Position numbers and translations under genes: made by a program. A DNA stretch of 64,000 nucleotides from Maledivibacter sp. (GTDB lineage: Bacteria > Bacillota > Clostridia > Peptostreptococcales > Caminicellaceae), in contig JAOASB010000037.1 of the NCBI GenBank assembly GCA_025210375.1, positions 62,001-126,000 on the forward strand. The letters are read 5' to 3'. This document shows positions 9,200-17,468 of the stretch, in pieces. The notes beneath the pieces are model-generated. The model was given only the letters and a program-made list of their open reading frames with translations. It was not told where the DNA came from and made no database searches. Each line of letters starts with the position of its first letter. Position 1 is the first letter of the stretch.

Positions 9200-9367
9200 T
9201 TATTTTTGTATCTTTTCTACATCCAGAACAATTTTCTTTGCAGTCCTTAGTCCTTCACGATACCAATACTCACTTTCCTTTAATTCCCTACCCTTGTTCT
9301 CTCTTTCAGTTATTCTGCCAATTGAAAAGTTTAATTCATCTAAAATAATCTTAGTTTCTTTACCCAT
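9200..9367 (-). CDS. Small conserved-looking protein, 55 aa, unknown
   Basis: ATG at 9367, stop TAA at 9200-9202, with AAAGGTGG 8-12 nt before the start. The product begins MGKETKIILDELNFSIG, is rich in charged residues (about one third Lys/Arg/Glu/Asp), and contains SEYWYREGLRTAKKIV near the middle. Helical, soluble, no membrane segment. Family not recognised. The ribosome site and composition favour a real gene, but no homology was tested. MITE copy B begins 23 bp upstream of the start codon. Confidence 0.6.
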   Translation of the reverse strand: MGKETKIILDELNFSIGRITERENKGRELKESEYWYREGLRTAKKIVLDVEKIQK

Positions 9368-9389
9368 GAAATGACCACCTTTTTTAATA

Positions 9390-9520
9390 GAGGAAATTGC
9401 ATAACTCTTACTTGCCTTGATTGCATAGTATATATGATAGGTGTATATAAGTTAAAGTTTATATTAAAATCCCTATATGCAGTACATAGTTTTTATAAAA
9501 GAGAATTATGCAATTTCCTC
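9390..9520 (+). repeat. MITE family 1, copy B (131 bp, hybrid)
   Basis: Starts GAGGAAATTGCATAACTC and ends AATTATGCAATTTCCTC. The first ~25 bp match copies C and F. The centre (about 9443-9476) is instead an inverted family-2 end (reverse complement TATAGGGATTTTAATATAAA). Flanks are AATA and ACTT, so no target duplication remains, unlike the other five copies. Confidence 0.8.
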
Positions 9521-9560
9521 ACTTATAAATATTATTACAATTTTTTTGTTTTAAAAACAT

Positions 9561-9600
9561 AAAAAAAGAAGTCAGTCTATATTATCAAGACTAACTCCTT
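9561..9600 (-). terminator. Intrinsic terminator of the PP2C-like gene
   Basis: Minus-strand stem AGTTAGTCT/AGACTGACT with a 9-nt loop, followed by a T-rich run (complement of AAAAAAA at 9561-9567). It starts a few bases after the PP2C-like stop. Confidence 0.85.
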
Positions 9601-9605
9601 ATAGT

Positions 9606-10463
9606 TTACTTACCAATGTCCATATAAACAGCAGAACAATCATCACTCTTTCTAAGTCTAGGATATTTTATACAATCCATATCATCTTTTTCAATGGTTC
9701 TTATAATTTTATATATTTTTTCAAGTCCGTAGTCCTTTACATAGTCAAAGAGTGTATATTCATCCATCAATCCATAATTATCTATCGATAAGGAAAAACC
9801 ATCACTCATTAGTATAACTTTTATTGAATCATCAATAAAGACGCTTCCATAAAGTCCTTTATCTATAGCCCTTTCGTCAAACTCTAAAATCCAATAGCCC
9901 GTATCAGTATTTTTTTTAAGCCGGTTGTTTCTAAGCATCTCTAAACTTTTTTGCGAAAAACCTTTAAACACCTTATGTTGATCTAGATTTTTTTTATTTT
10001 CTTCCATAATATTTTTTATAACTTGATCATCAAACTCAGTCACCCTATCATCCTTGAAGTAACAAACCTCTCCATCATTTTTCTTGAGGATTATTGAACA
10101 ATCTCCTAAAATAAAATACTCTATATAATTATCAATAATCTTAGCCACGGCTATAGCAGCTGACGGATAATTAAGGGGATTCACCTTCTTTTTATTAACT
10201 AAGTATTGAAATCTAGCCTTTATAATTTTCAAGCCATCCTTCATTATATCCTTTAAACTTTTATCAGTATCTAAGTTAGCCTCAAGTATTTCCTTCCATT
10301 GATTCACATACCAATATACATCATTTTCAGAATTGGTTACATTGGTTCTAGTTAGTCCCGAAGCTCCATCTATTATAAATGTACTAGTTTTAGTAAAGCC
10401 TACAGCATCTTCATTAAACTCCTTTTCTGAATAACTCATGGCTTTTATATCCCTTATTATCAT
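9606..10463 (-). CDS. PP2C-like serine/threonine phosphatase domain protein
   Basis: A 285-aa soluble protein with the PP2C-type metal-site pattern: NEDA at residues 17-20, FIIDGASG at 29-36, LGDCS near 120 and LMSDGFSLSID near 215. PPM phosphatases dephosphorylate Ser/Thr, but the spacing is looser than in classical PP2C, so activity is inferred. It is a lone gene with its own terminator. MITE copies B and C flank it in the same orientation. No cognate kinase is encoded nearby. Confidence 0.75.
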   Translation of the reverse strand: MIIRDIKAMSYSEKEFNEDAVGFTKTSTFIIDGASGLTRTNVTNSENDVYWYVNQWKEILEANLDTDKSLKDIMKDGLKIIKARFQYLVNKKKVNPLNYPSAAIAVAKIIDNYIEYFILGDCSIILKKNDGEVCYFKDDRVTEFDDQVIKNIMEENKKNLDQHKVFKGFSQKSLEMLRNNRLKKNTDTGYWILEFDERAIDKGLYGSVFIDDSIKVILMSDGFSLSIDNYGLMDEYTLFDYVKDYGLEKIYKIIRTIEKDDMDCIKYPRLRKSDDCSAVYMDIGK

Positions 10464-10508
10464 AATTTCTCACCCAATTACTATATTTTTATTGTCCTTA
10501 TTTCACTT

Positions 10509-10666
10509 GAGGAAATTGTATAACTCTTACTTGGCTAGGCCTAATATGCGAATATCATCCTTGATTTAATTGCTTAAGATATAAGCATATTTGATGGTAT
10601 AGCTTCGGGGCTTCTAAACTATATATAGTAGATAGCTTTTGTAGAAAGTAATTATGCAATTTGCTC
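10509..10666 (+). repeat. MITE family 1, copy C (158 bp)
   Basis: GAGGAAATTGTATAACTC at the left, AATTATGCAATTTGCTC at the right. Flanked on both sides by ACTT (10505-10508, 10667-10670). Same length as copy A and same internal sequence. It lies upstream of the PP2C-like gene and may separate it from its promoter. Confidence 0.9.
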
Positions 10667-10755
10667 ACTTAAATATTACTTATTTAATCCGATCTTGTCA
10701 ATATACTATTTTATATATGAATTTATGGCTATAACTTTTGTGATATGTATGGATA

Positions 10756-10873
10756 GAGCAAATTGCATAATTACAATCCTCAAAAATTTACTGCTACATA
10801 TAGTCTTAAATCCCCTAGAGGCATACCACATTTATTGTGCAATTGTGCCAAGTTAGAATTATGCAATTTCCTC
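10756..10873 (-). repeat. MITE family 1, copy D (118 bp)
   Basis: On the minus strand it runs from GAGGAAATTGCATAATTC to AATTATGCAATTTGCTC. It is about 40 bp shorter than A/C because of an internal deletion. Flanked by GATA on both sides (10752-10755, 10874-10877). Confidence 0.9.
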
Positions 10874-10904
10874 GATATATTTCTATTATTACATAGGTTG
10901 TATA

Positions 10905-10979
10905 GTATTTTTTTATAGTTTTTTGATAACTATAATATTTTTCTATACTATATCATATATACAGCGGATATATGGTATA
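10905..10979 (+). promoter_or_regulatory. Probable promoter/operator region of the Fe3+-type ABC operon
   Basis: Contains TATAAT at 10974-10979 and an upstream imperfect dyad, TATAGTAT...TATAGTT / AACTATA...TACTATA, spanning about 10905-10955. No good -35 hexamer was found at 17 nt, so use of this -10 is tentative. The dyad could bind a repressor; it does not read as a standard Fur box. Confidence 0.4.
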
Positions 10980-11030
10980 ATGACCCAGTTAATTTTTACA
11001 CATATAATTTGATTAGGGAGGTTTATGGAT

Positions 11031-12119
11031 ATGAGTAAAAAAATCGTTGCATTATTTTTAGCATTTATGATGTTATTTGCTGTTGTAGGCTGCTCTACAA
11101 ATGATACCGCGAATAATACTTCAAACAATCAGGAAGCTACCGAAGAAACAAATAAGACTGGTACTACTAACCCAGAAGAAAGTAAAAATACCTTAGAGGG
11201 TAAAACTTTAAATGTAGTTGCCGCTTTTTCTAACAAGGAAGAGGTTTTTGCAAAATTCACTGAAGAAACAGGCATCAAAGTTAATTTCTTAGATATGTCT
11301 TCAGGAGAAGTCCTATCAAGGGTTGAGGCTGAAGGTGGAAAGCCCGTAGCTGATTTATGGTTCGGTGGTGGCGTAGACAGCTTTATTTCAGCAGCAAATA
11401 AAGGTCTTTTAGAAGCATATGCTTCTCCAGAAGCTGAAAAAATACCTGCTGAGTTTAAAGACCCAGAGGGCTATTGGAATGGTATATACTTGGTTATAAC
11501 TGGCTTTATCGTTAACAATGATGTATTAACTGAAAAAAGTTTAGAAGCACCAAAGGCTTGGAAGGATTTAACCGATAGTAAATACGAAGGCGAAATAATC
11601 ATGTCAAACCCAGCGATTTCTGGTACTAACTATGCTATTGTAAATTCATTACTTCAATCAATGGGTAACGAAGAAGGATGGAAATATCTTGAGGGATTAG
11701 GAAAAAACATACCTTATTTTGGTAAGCGTGGTAGTGAACCACAAAAGAAAACAGTTGCTGGTGAATACGCCGTAGGTATTACATATGTTGATGGAGGAAT
11801 AATGAATCTTCCTAAAGAACATCCTGTATCTGTGATTTTCCCGGAAGACGGTATTCCTTGGGTTCCAGCTTCAATGGCTATTTTCAAAAATGCTGAAAAC
11901 TTAGATACTGCAAAGGCCTTTGTTGATTGGGCTTTATCCGTAGATGGACAACAATTTATAAGTGAACTTAATTCAACTATCATGGTAAGACCAGAAGTAC
12001 CTAAACCGGAAATACTTGGAAGCACTCCTCTTGACAAATTATTAGATGTTGACTTTAATAGATTTGGTTCTGAAAGAGATGCTGTCCTTGATATTTGGGA
12101 AAAGAAAGTTGCTAAATAA
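11031..12119 (+). CDS. ABC transporter substrate-binding lipoprotein, Fe3+/FutA-FbpA type
   Basis: About 362 aa. Residues 1-20 form a lipoprotein signal with lipobox AVVGC, then a Thr/Asn/Glu linker and the binding domain. Segments such as ADLWFGGGVDSFISAANKG and KTVAGEYAVGITYVDGG match the family binding Fe3+, thiamine or 2-aminoethylphosphonate (FutA/FbpA/PhnS). Start at ATG 11031, nine bases after GGGAGG; an ATG at 11025 is too close. It heads an operon with a fused permease and an ATPase. Ferric iron is the best guess; the substrate is not proved. Confidence 0.82.
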   Translation: MSKKIVALFLAFMMLFAVVGCSTNDTANNTSNNQEATEETNKTGTTNPEESKNTLEGKTLNVVAAFSNKEEVFAKFTEETGIKVNFLDMSSGEVLSRVEAEGGKPVADLWFGGGVDSFISAANKGLLEAYASPEAEKIPAEFKDPEGYWNGIYLVITGFIVNNDVLTEKSLEAPKAWKDLTDSKYEGEIIMSNPAISGTNYAIVNSLLQSMGNEEGWKYLEGLGKNIPYFGKRGSEPQKKTVAGEYAVGITYVDGGIMNLPKEHPVSVIFPEDGIPWVPASMAIFKNAENLDTAKAFVDWALSVDGQQFISELNSTIMVRPEVPKPEILGSTPLDKLLDVDFNRFGSERDAVLDIWEKKVAK

Positions 12120-12129
12120 TAGGCTCAGT

Positions 12130-13773
12130 ATGCGGATATCTGATAAAAAAGATATCCGTTTTACTAATTTTTTGTATAAATTATTACTATGGATAGTTGT
12201 ATTCAGTACCCTAATATTTATTTTTTATCCAATCTTAATGGTGATTAAATCTAGTGTAATAGTAGATAACAAATTTACATTGGATATCTATAAAAAACTT
12301 TTTATTAATGAACCTCAGCTTATCCTTAATAGTGCTTTTACATCTACACTGGCAACTGTGCTTACTTTGTTTTTTTCTATAAGCATAGCTTTATTTATAT
12401 GCTTTACTAACTCAAAATACAAAAAAATTATCATGGTTATCCTATTGCTAACTATGATATCTCCCCCCTTTGTTTCCTCATTATCATATATAATGCTGTT
12501 TGGGAAAAGAGGTTTGATCACCCATAGTCTATTACATCTCACATGGAATCCCTATGGTTGGTGGGGAATTATTATGATGCAGGTTTTGAGTAACACTTCC
12601 CTTGCTAGTCTTATACTAATTGGCTCCTTTATAAATATAGATAATAACACCATAAATGCTTCCTTAGATCTTGGGGCAAGCAAAAACCATACTTTATTTA
12701 AAATCATCTTTCCATTAGGGCTACCGGGTATTATTTCCGCCGGTCTTATTACCTTTGTTAAGTGTCTGTCTGATTTTGGCACTCCCATTATTATAGGAGG
12801 TAATTTTGAGGTCTTAGCAACGGAAGCTTATTTAAATATCATCGGTAGAGGCAACTTTCCAAAAGCATCAGCCATGAGTGTGTTGATCTTCATCCCTGCC
12901 CTTTTGGCATTTGCTGCATACAAATACTTTATGAAAAACACTAATTCTATATCGTCCTTTATCAATAAGGGAAAGGATGAAGAAGGATACATACTTGATA
13001 ATAACATTAAGAACATTGTGATAATAGTAACTGGTTTCTTTCTACTAATTATGGTATTACAATATGTTTCTATTTTTATGAGTTCATTTTCCATATATAA
13101 AGGTAAACATATAGAATTTACACTTAAATACATTCAAAGCTTTATTAAATACAACAAGCTGGATAGTTTTTTAAGAAGTATCAAATATGGTTTAATAGTA
13201 GGAATTATAGGAAGCTTTCTAGGTATTATACTTTCTTATATAATTGAAAGAAAGGAAATAAGGTATGGGGGGCTAATTGATTTCATAATAACACTTCCAT
13301 ATATAATCCCCGGTTCATTTTTTGGAATAGGATATATACTAGCGTTTAATCATTATCCAGTTTATATAACGGGAACCTCAGCTATAGTAGTGATCAATTG
13401 TATATACAGACAGCTGCCAATAAGCACTAGGGCTGGTAGCTCTATAGTTAATAATATAAACATCGATATTGAAAATGCGGCATCAGATTTAGGAGCATCT
13501 AGGCTACATATTCTAAAGGATATCATACTGCCCCTACTTAAACCAGCCTTTCTGATAGGCTTTATTAACAACTTTACTGCTACAATGACAACGGTGGGAG
13601 CAATAATATTTATTATTTCACCTAGGGCCAAGGTTGCTACAGTGGAGATGTTTAATGCCATAAGGGATGGAGATTATGGAGTTGGTGCGGTATTTGCCAG
13701 TCTTATAATAATATGCACATTAATTATAAACCTATCTTTTTCTAAAATAATACTCAATAAAAGGGAGGATTAA
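12130..13773 (+). CDS. ABC transporter permease, fused double domain (FbpB/ThiP type)
   Basis: A 547-aa membrane protein, two permease halves in one chain (each ~6 segments). Each half carries an EAA-type loop: ASLDLGASKNHTLFKIIFPL and AASDLGASRLHILKDIILPL. This double layout is typical of iron(III)/thiamine importers. Start is ATG 12130 just after the SBP stop; the open frame extends upstream but overlaps the SBP gene without a ribosome site. It forms the channel for the adjacent ATPase. Confidence 0.88.
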   Translation: MRISDKKDIRFTNFLYKLLLWIVVFSTLIFIFYPILMVIKSSVIVDNKFTLDIYKKLFINEPQLILNSAFTSTLATVLTLFFSISIALFICFTNSKYKKIIMVILLLTMISPPFVSSLSYIMLFGKRGLITHSLLHLTWNPYGWWGIIMMQVLSNTSLASLILIGSFINIDNNTINASLDLGASKNHTLFKIIFPLGLPGIISAGLITFVKCLSDFGTPIIIGGNFEVLATEAYLNIIGRGNFPKASAMSVLIFIPALLAFAAYKYFMKNTNSISSFINKGKDEEGYILDNNIKNIVIIVTGFFLLIMVLQYVSIFMSSFSIYKGKHIEFTLKYIQSFIKYNKLDSFLRSIKYGLIVGIIGSFLGIILSYIIERKEIRYGGLIDFIITLPYIIPGSFFGIGYILAFNHYPVYITGTSAIVVINCIYRQLPISTRAGSSIVNNINIDIENAASDLGASRLHILKDIILPLLKPAFLIGFINNFTATMTTVGAIIFIISPRAKVATVEMFNAIRDGDYGVGAVFASLIIICTLIINLSFSKIILNKRED

Positions 13774-13776
13774 AGG

Positions 13777-14715
13777 GTGTACTTATCATTGAAAAAGCTC
13801 AGTAAAAAATTTGAAAATAAAGAAGCCGTTAAAAATATCAATCTAGATATTAATAAAGGTGAACTAGTTTCCCTTTTGGGTCCCAGCGGTTGCGGTAAAA
13901 CTACTACATTAAAAATGATTGGTGGATTTCTTAATCCCACAGAGGGCAAAATCTATCTTGAGGACACCGATATCACCCATTTTCCCCCTGAACTAAGGCC
14001 AATATCTACTGTATTTCAAAACTATGCCCTATTCCCCCACATGACTGTAATTCAAAATGTAATATATGGATTGAAATTCCAAAAAAATTATAGTAAGTCT
14101 AGTGCCATAACAAAGGGAAAGAATATACTCACTATGGTTGGCCTAGAGGATTATATTGATATGAAGGTTACGAAGCTAAGCGGAGGCCAACAGCAAAGAG
14201 TCGCCCTGGCAAGATCACTAATACTTAATCCAAAGGTTTTGCTTTTAGATGAACCCCTGAGCAACCTAGATGCGAAGCTACGGTTGAAAATGCGTAAGGA
14301 GATCAAAGATATCCAAAGAGAATTTGATATCACCATGATTTTTGTCACCCATGACCAAGAAGAAGCCTTAAGTATATCCGATAGAGTTGTGATTATGAAT
14401 AATGGCAATATACAGCAGATCGGCAGTCCACAACACATATATAATTCACCAAGTAATAGCTTTGTCGCAGATTTTGTTGGAAAGGTCAATATCATTAATA
14501 TAAATGGTGAATCAAAGCTTATTCGTCCCGAGCATTTAAAGCTATCAGATAAAAATGGACAGTTTAAGGGCACTGTCATGGGCAAACAATTCTTAGGTAT
14601 TATCACAACCTATTTCGTATCCCTTAATAATACTACTATTCAAGTGGATGTTATGAATAATGCTGGGCAAGATCATTGGAATATCGGTGAAAAGGTTTAT
14701 GTATCAATGGATTGA
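13777..14715 (+). CDS. ABC transporter ATP-binding protein (FbpC/PotA type)
   Basis: A 312-aa ATPase with Walker A GPSGCGKT (35-42), signature LSGGQQQR (134-141), Walker B VLLLDEP (154-160) and switch His in FVTHDQEE. The C-terminal ~75 residues form a TOBE-like domain (LIRPEHLKLSD). It powers the upstream permease. Start is GTG 13777, three bases after the permease stop, with GGGAGG at 13763-13768. A terminator follows, closing a three-gene operon. MetI-like double permease plus this ATPase argue for iron or a small anion. Confidence 0.9.
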   Translation: MYLSLKKLSKKFENKEAVKNINLDINKGELVSLLGPSGCGKTTTLKMIGGFLNPTEGKIYLEDTDITHFPPELRPISTVFQNYALFPHMTVIQNVIYGLKFQKNYSKSSAITKGKNILTMVGLEDYIDMKVTKLSGGQQQRVALARSLILNPKVLLLDEPLSNLDAKLRLKMRKEIKDIQREFDITMIFVTHDQEEALSISDRVVIMNNGNIQQIGSPQHIYNSPSNSFVADFVGKVNIININGESKLIRPEHLKLSDKNGQFKGTVMGKQFLGIITTYFVSLNNTTIQVDVMNNAGQDHWNIGEKVYVSMD

Positions 14716-14752
14716 TTGGTAATGAAATCTATTTTAATAAAGAAATAAAAAT

Positions 14753-14790
14753 TCTCCCATCTTTTAATATTTTTGATGGGAGAGTTTTCT
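14753..14790 (+). terminator. Intrinsic terminator of the Fe3+-type ABC operon
   Basis: Stem CTCCCATC (14754-14761) / GATGGGAG (14775-14782) followed by AGTTTTCT. It lies ~40 nt after the ATPase stop. Confidence 0.85.
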
Positions 14791-14811
14791 AAATGATTTA
14801 ATATTAATAAC

Positions 14812-14915
14812 CTAGCCAGAAATACAAGATGCCATTTTTTTCATTAGCATTTCAAGTTCCCTTGATTTATACTTGATTTTGACTTCGGTAATAATATCTA
14901 AACATGTATTTAAAA
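14812..14915 (-). pseudogene. Fragment homologous to the 28111-28470 gene
   Basis: Minus-strand translation ending at TAG 14812-14814 gives LDIITEVKIKYKSRELEML, almost the same as LDIITEANIKHKSKELEML of the gene at 28111-28470. Upstream, KY.LDII is out of frame by one base, and no homologous 5' part is seen. It is a decayed C-terminal fragment of a duplicated gene, caught between a terminator and the riboswitch promoter. Confidence 0.75.
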
Positions 14916-14931
14916 TCTTTAGATATCATGT

Positions 14932-14959
14932 TTGACAATTCATAACTAAATATTATAAA
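14932..14959 (+). promoter_or_regulatory. Sigma-A promoter of the cobalamin riboswitch/btu operon
   Basis: TTGACA at 14932-14937, a 16-nt spacer, TATAAA at 14954-14959. Transcription would begin near 14966, just before the riboswitch. Confidence 0.75.
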
Positions 14960-14969
14960 ATAGGTTGAA

Positions 14970-15145
14970 AACTTAATAATATTATATTGTAATGGAAGTT
15001 GGGTGTGATTCCCACACAAGTGCGTTGCTGTAATTACTGAGCTGCTTTTTATTTAATGTTTAACATTAACCACTGAGAGATTGGGAAGGTTTAAAAGTAG
15101 CAACGAAGTTTAGTCAGAATACATCAATATAATATGGTATTTGTA
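14970..15145 (+). ncRNA. Cobalamin riboswitch
   Basis: Shows the ordered landmarks of the class: GGAAGTTGGGTGTGATTCCC, then ACACAAGTGCGTTGCTGTAA (the CGCTACTGTAA-like segment), CCACTGAGAG, TTGGGAAGGT and a degenerate B12 box AGTCAGAATAC near 15113-15123. It precedes two intrinsic terminators and a btuFCD-like operon. Cobalamin binding would favour termination, reducing importer synthesis when B12 is plentiful. Boundaries are approximate. Confidence 0.9.
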
Positions 15146-15167
15146 TTTTTACAAAACTCTTCGCAAC

Positions 15168-15234
15168 GAGGGGTACCATTCCAATCAATGCTTTTTAGCT
15201 TTAGAAGAAGCATTGATTACGGTGCCTCTTTTTA
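15168..15234 (+). terminator. Riboswitch expression-platform terminator 1
   Basis: Long interrupted stem: GAGGGGTACC pairs with GGTGCCTC, and inside it AATCAATGCTT pairs with AAGCATTGATT. A TTTTT run ends near 15232. Confidence 0.75.
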
Positions 15235-15277
15235 CCTGCATACAACAAGAGTTTTATGCAGGTTTTATTTTTTTATT
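15235..15277 (+). terminator. Riboswitch expression-platform terminator 2
   Basis: Stem CCTGCATA/TATGCAGG with loop CAACAAGAGTT (approximately), then TTTTATTTTTTT. Its loop and 3' arm carry AAGAGTTTT (15247-15255), complementary to AAAACTCTT at 15153-15161 just after the aptamer. Confidence 0.75.
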
Positions 15278-15303
15278 ACAAACTTATTTTAAGGAGGATT
15301 ATC

Positions 15304-16380
15304 ATGAGTAAAAAAATCAAAGCAACAATGAGTAAAATCTTTATAATCGTGTTAATTGTAACAATGCTATCAGGGTGTGGTCAAACCCCAAACTCAAACC
15401 AATCTACTAATGGAGAATCAAATTCTTCACAGGAAGTAAGTTCCGGTTCAGGGTCTTCTGAAACTCAATCAGAAGAAAACAAGAATAGTCATTATCCAGT
15501 AACATTAGATACATACAATGCTGCCCGTGAAAAAATTACTATCACAATAGAAAAGGAACCTGAAAAAGTATATGTAGCTTGTCAAAACAATATTGAAGCA
15601 ATGTTAAAATTAGGACTAGCAGATAAAATTGTTGCTTGTTATGGACTTGATGGTGAAATTGCTGAAGATTTAAAAGATGAATTCGCTAAGGTAAATTACT
15701 TAGAAAAAGGATTACCTAAAGAAGATGTAATTGCCATGCAACCTGACTTCATTTTAGGGTGGTATTCCCTATTTTTGGACAAACGTTTAGGTGATGTTAA
15801 CTACTGGCATGAAAATGGAACAAACACTTATATGTCTTTAAATAGTTCTTGCCGACCTAAGGGTACACCACAAAAAGTTGAAGATGAAATGCAAGATATT
15901 CTCAACATAGGTAAAATATTTAATGTAGAAGAGAAGGCTCAAGCATTAGTAGACGAAATAAATACAGAAATTGAAAAAATCCAAAAACATATTGAAGGCA
16001 AAGAAAAAGTATCTATTGCTGTTTTAGAAGATGAGTCTGGTTCTTACAGAGTTTATGGAGCAAATACCCTAGGTGGTGATATTGCACTAAGTGCTGGTGC
16101 TGAGCTTAAAGTAGGAGCTGAGAATAGTTCAAACATAAGTGCAGAGGATTTAATTACTGCAAACCCTGAAGCGATTTTCATGGTTTGGTATGAGGGATTC
16201 CTATCTCCAGAAGAAGTTGTTAAATCAATTACAGATAACCCTGCATTTGCAAGTCTTGATGCAGTTAAAAATAACAAGGTATTCCCCCTTAACTTAACTA
16301 ACATTTATTGTAGTGGATTGCGTTCAAAGGACGGTATCTTAGAATTTGCACAAAAGTTATATCCTGAACTTTATAAGTAA
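15304..16380 (+). CDS. btuF: Cobalamin/corrinoid ABC transporter substrate-binding lipoprotein
   Basis: A 358-aa lipoprotein: signal 1-~27 with lipobox MLSGC, a Ser/Asn/Gln/Glu linker, then a helical-backbone class III binding fold (KVYVACQNNIEAMLKLGLADKIVACYG; VYGANTLGGDIALSAGAEL). This is the BtuF/FecB family for cobalamin, haem or siderophores. Start ATG 15304 with AAGGAGG at 15291-15297; upstream in-frame ATG 15256 lies in the terminator region. The cobalamin riboswitch makes a corrinoid the most likely ligand. Confidence 0.87.
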   Translation: MSKKIKATMSKIFIIVLIVTMLSGCGQTPNSNQSTNGESNSSQEVSSGSGSSETQSEENKNSHYPVTLDTYNAAREKITITIEKEPEKVYVACQNNIEAMLKLGLADKIVACYGLDGEIAEDLKDEFAKVNYLEKGLPKEDVIAMQPDFILGWYSLFLDKRLGDVNYWHENGTNTYMSLNSSCRPKGTPQKVEDEMQDILNIGKIFNVEEKAQALVDEINTEIEKIQKHIEGKEKVSIAVLEDESGSYRVYGANTLGGDIALSAGAELKVGAENSSNISAEDLITANPEAIFMVWYEGFLSPEEVVKSITDNPAFASLDAVKNNKVFPLNLTNIYCSGLRSKDGILEFAQKLYPELYK

Positions 16381-16394
16381 ATGAGGCATCTTTA

Positions 16395-17468
16395 ATGGAA
16401 AATACAAATAAGGGTATTATAAAAAAGACAAACCTATATATACTTTTAATAATAATACTTACAATAGCACTTGTTTTTTCAATACTAATTGCAGTAACAA
16501 TAGGCTCAACTAAAATCCCATTTACCGATGTATATAATGTTATATTTTATAAACTACTTAGTATTGTTAATGCTAGTGTTTATAGCTCTGGTCCATTACA
16601 TGATATCATTATTTTTATACGTTTACCAAGACTTATATTAGCAGTTAGTGTTGGTGTTGGACTTGCTGTTTGTGGTGTTATCATGCAAGCTATTGTTAAA
16701 AACCCTTTAGCTGACCCATATATATTAGGAGTATCTTCCGGTGCATCTTTAGGTGCAACTTTGGCTGTAATGCTTGGTGTTGGAAGTGCTTTAGGTAGTA
16801 ATTTTATTGGTGTTATGGGCTGTTTAGGTGCCTTTCTCGTATCAATTTTAGTATTATTACTGTCTAATGTGGGAAGCAGAAGTAACTCTGTTAAATTGCT
16901 TTTAGCTGGTATGGCTTTGAACTCTTTATGCAGTGCTTTTTCCAGTTTTATAGTTTATTTTTCCCACGATAAGCAAGGAATGATGACAATAACATACTGG
17001 CTTATGGGCAGCCTTGCTGGTGCTAAATGGAAGGATATCGCTATTATTTTACCCTTAGTTATTATTTGCACTATATTTTTTTGGACACAATACAGAGTAC
17101 TAAATTTAATGCTCTTAGGTGACGAAGTTTCTATTACATTGGGTACGGACTTACACAAATACAGAAATTTTTATCTTCTTGTAGCTTCAATAATGATAGG
17201 TTTTATTGTTTATTCTTCAGGTATGATTGGATTTGTAGGACTTATAATTCCTCATATAGTTAGAATTTTAGTTGGTACAAACCATAAAAAACTACTTCCT
17301 ATATGTGCATTATGCGGAGCCCTATTACTAGTATGGGCTGATGTACTTTGCAGAACCATTATTCCAAAAAATGAATTGCCAATTGGTATTTTAATTTCTA
17401 TAATTGGCGCCCCTTGTTTTATTTATTTGATGGCTAAAAAATCCTATGGTTTTGGAGGTAAACAATAA
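16395..17468 (+). CDS. btuC: Cobalamin ABC transporter permease, FecCD family
   Basis: A 357-aa polytopic protein with about ten membrane segments. Family motifs include RLPRLILAVSVGVGLAVCG, ADPYILGVSSGASLGA and SSGMIGFVGLIIPHIVRI. It forms the channel partner of the upstream binding protein. Start ATG 16395 has GAGG upstream; its stop overlaps the next ATG. Riboswitch control supports vitamin B12 import over siderophore import. Confidence 0.9.
   Translation: MENTNKGIIKKTNLYILLIIILTIALVFSILIAVTIGSTKIPFTDVYNVIFYKLLSIVNASVYSSGPLHDIIIFIRLPRLILAVSVGVGLAVCGVIMQAIVKNPLADPYILGVSSGASLGATLAVMLGVGSALGSNFIGVMGCLGAFLVSILVLLLSNVGSRSNSVKLLLAGMALNSLCSAFSSFIVYFSHDKQGMMTITYWLMGSLAGAKWKDIAIILPLVIICTIFFWTQYRVLNLMLLGDEVSITLGTDLHKYRNFYLLVASIMIGFIVYSSGMIGFVGLIIPHIVRILVGTNHKKLLPICALCGALLLVWADVLCRTIIPKNELPIGILISIIGAPCFIYLMAKKSYGFGGKQ

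Noticed and set aside
10905-10960. Fur box upstream of the Fe3+-type ABC operon
   Set aside because: The AT-rich dyad does not match GATAATGATAATCATTATC closely enough, so I list only a tentative operator.
15256-15303. Upstream in-frame start of the BtuF-like protein
   Set aside because: It lies within the second riboswitch terminator; AAGGAGG precedes ATG 15304.
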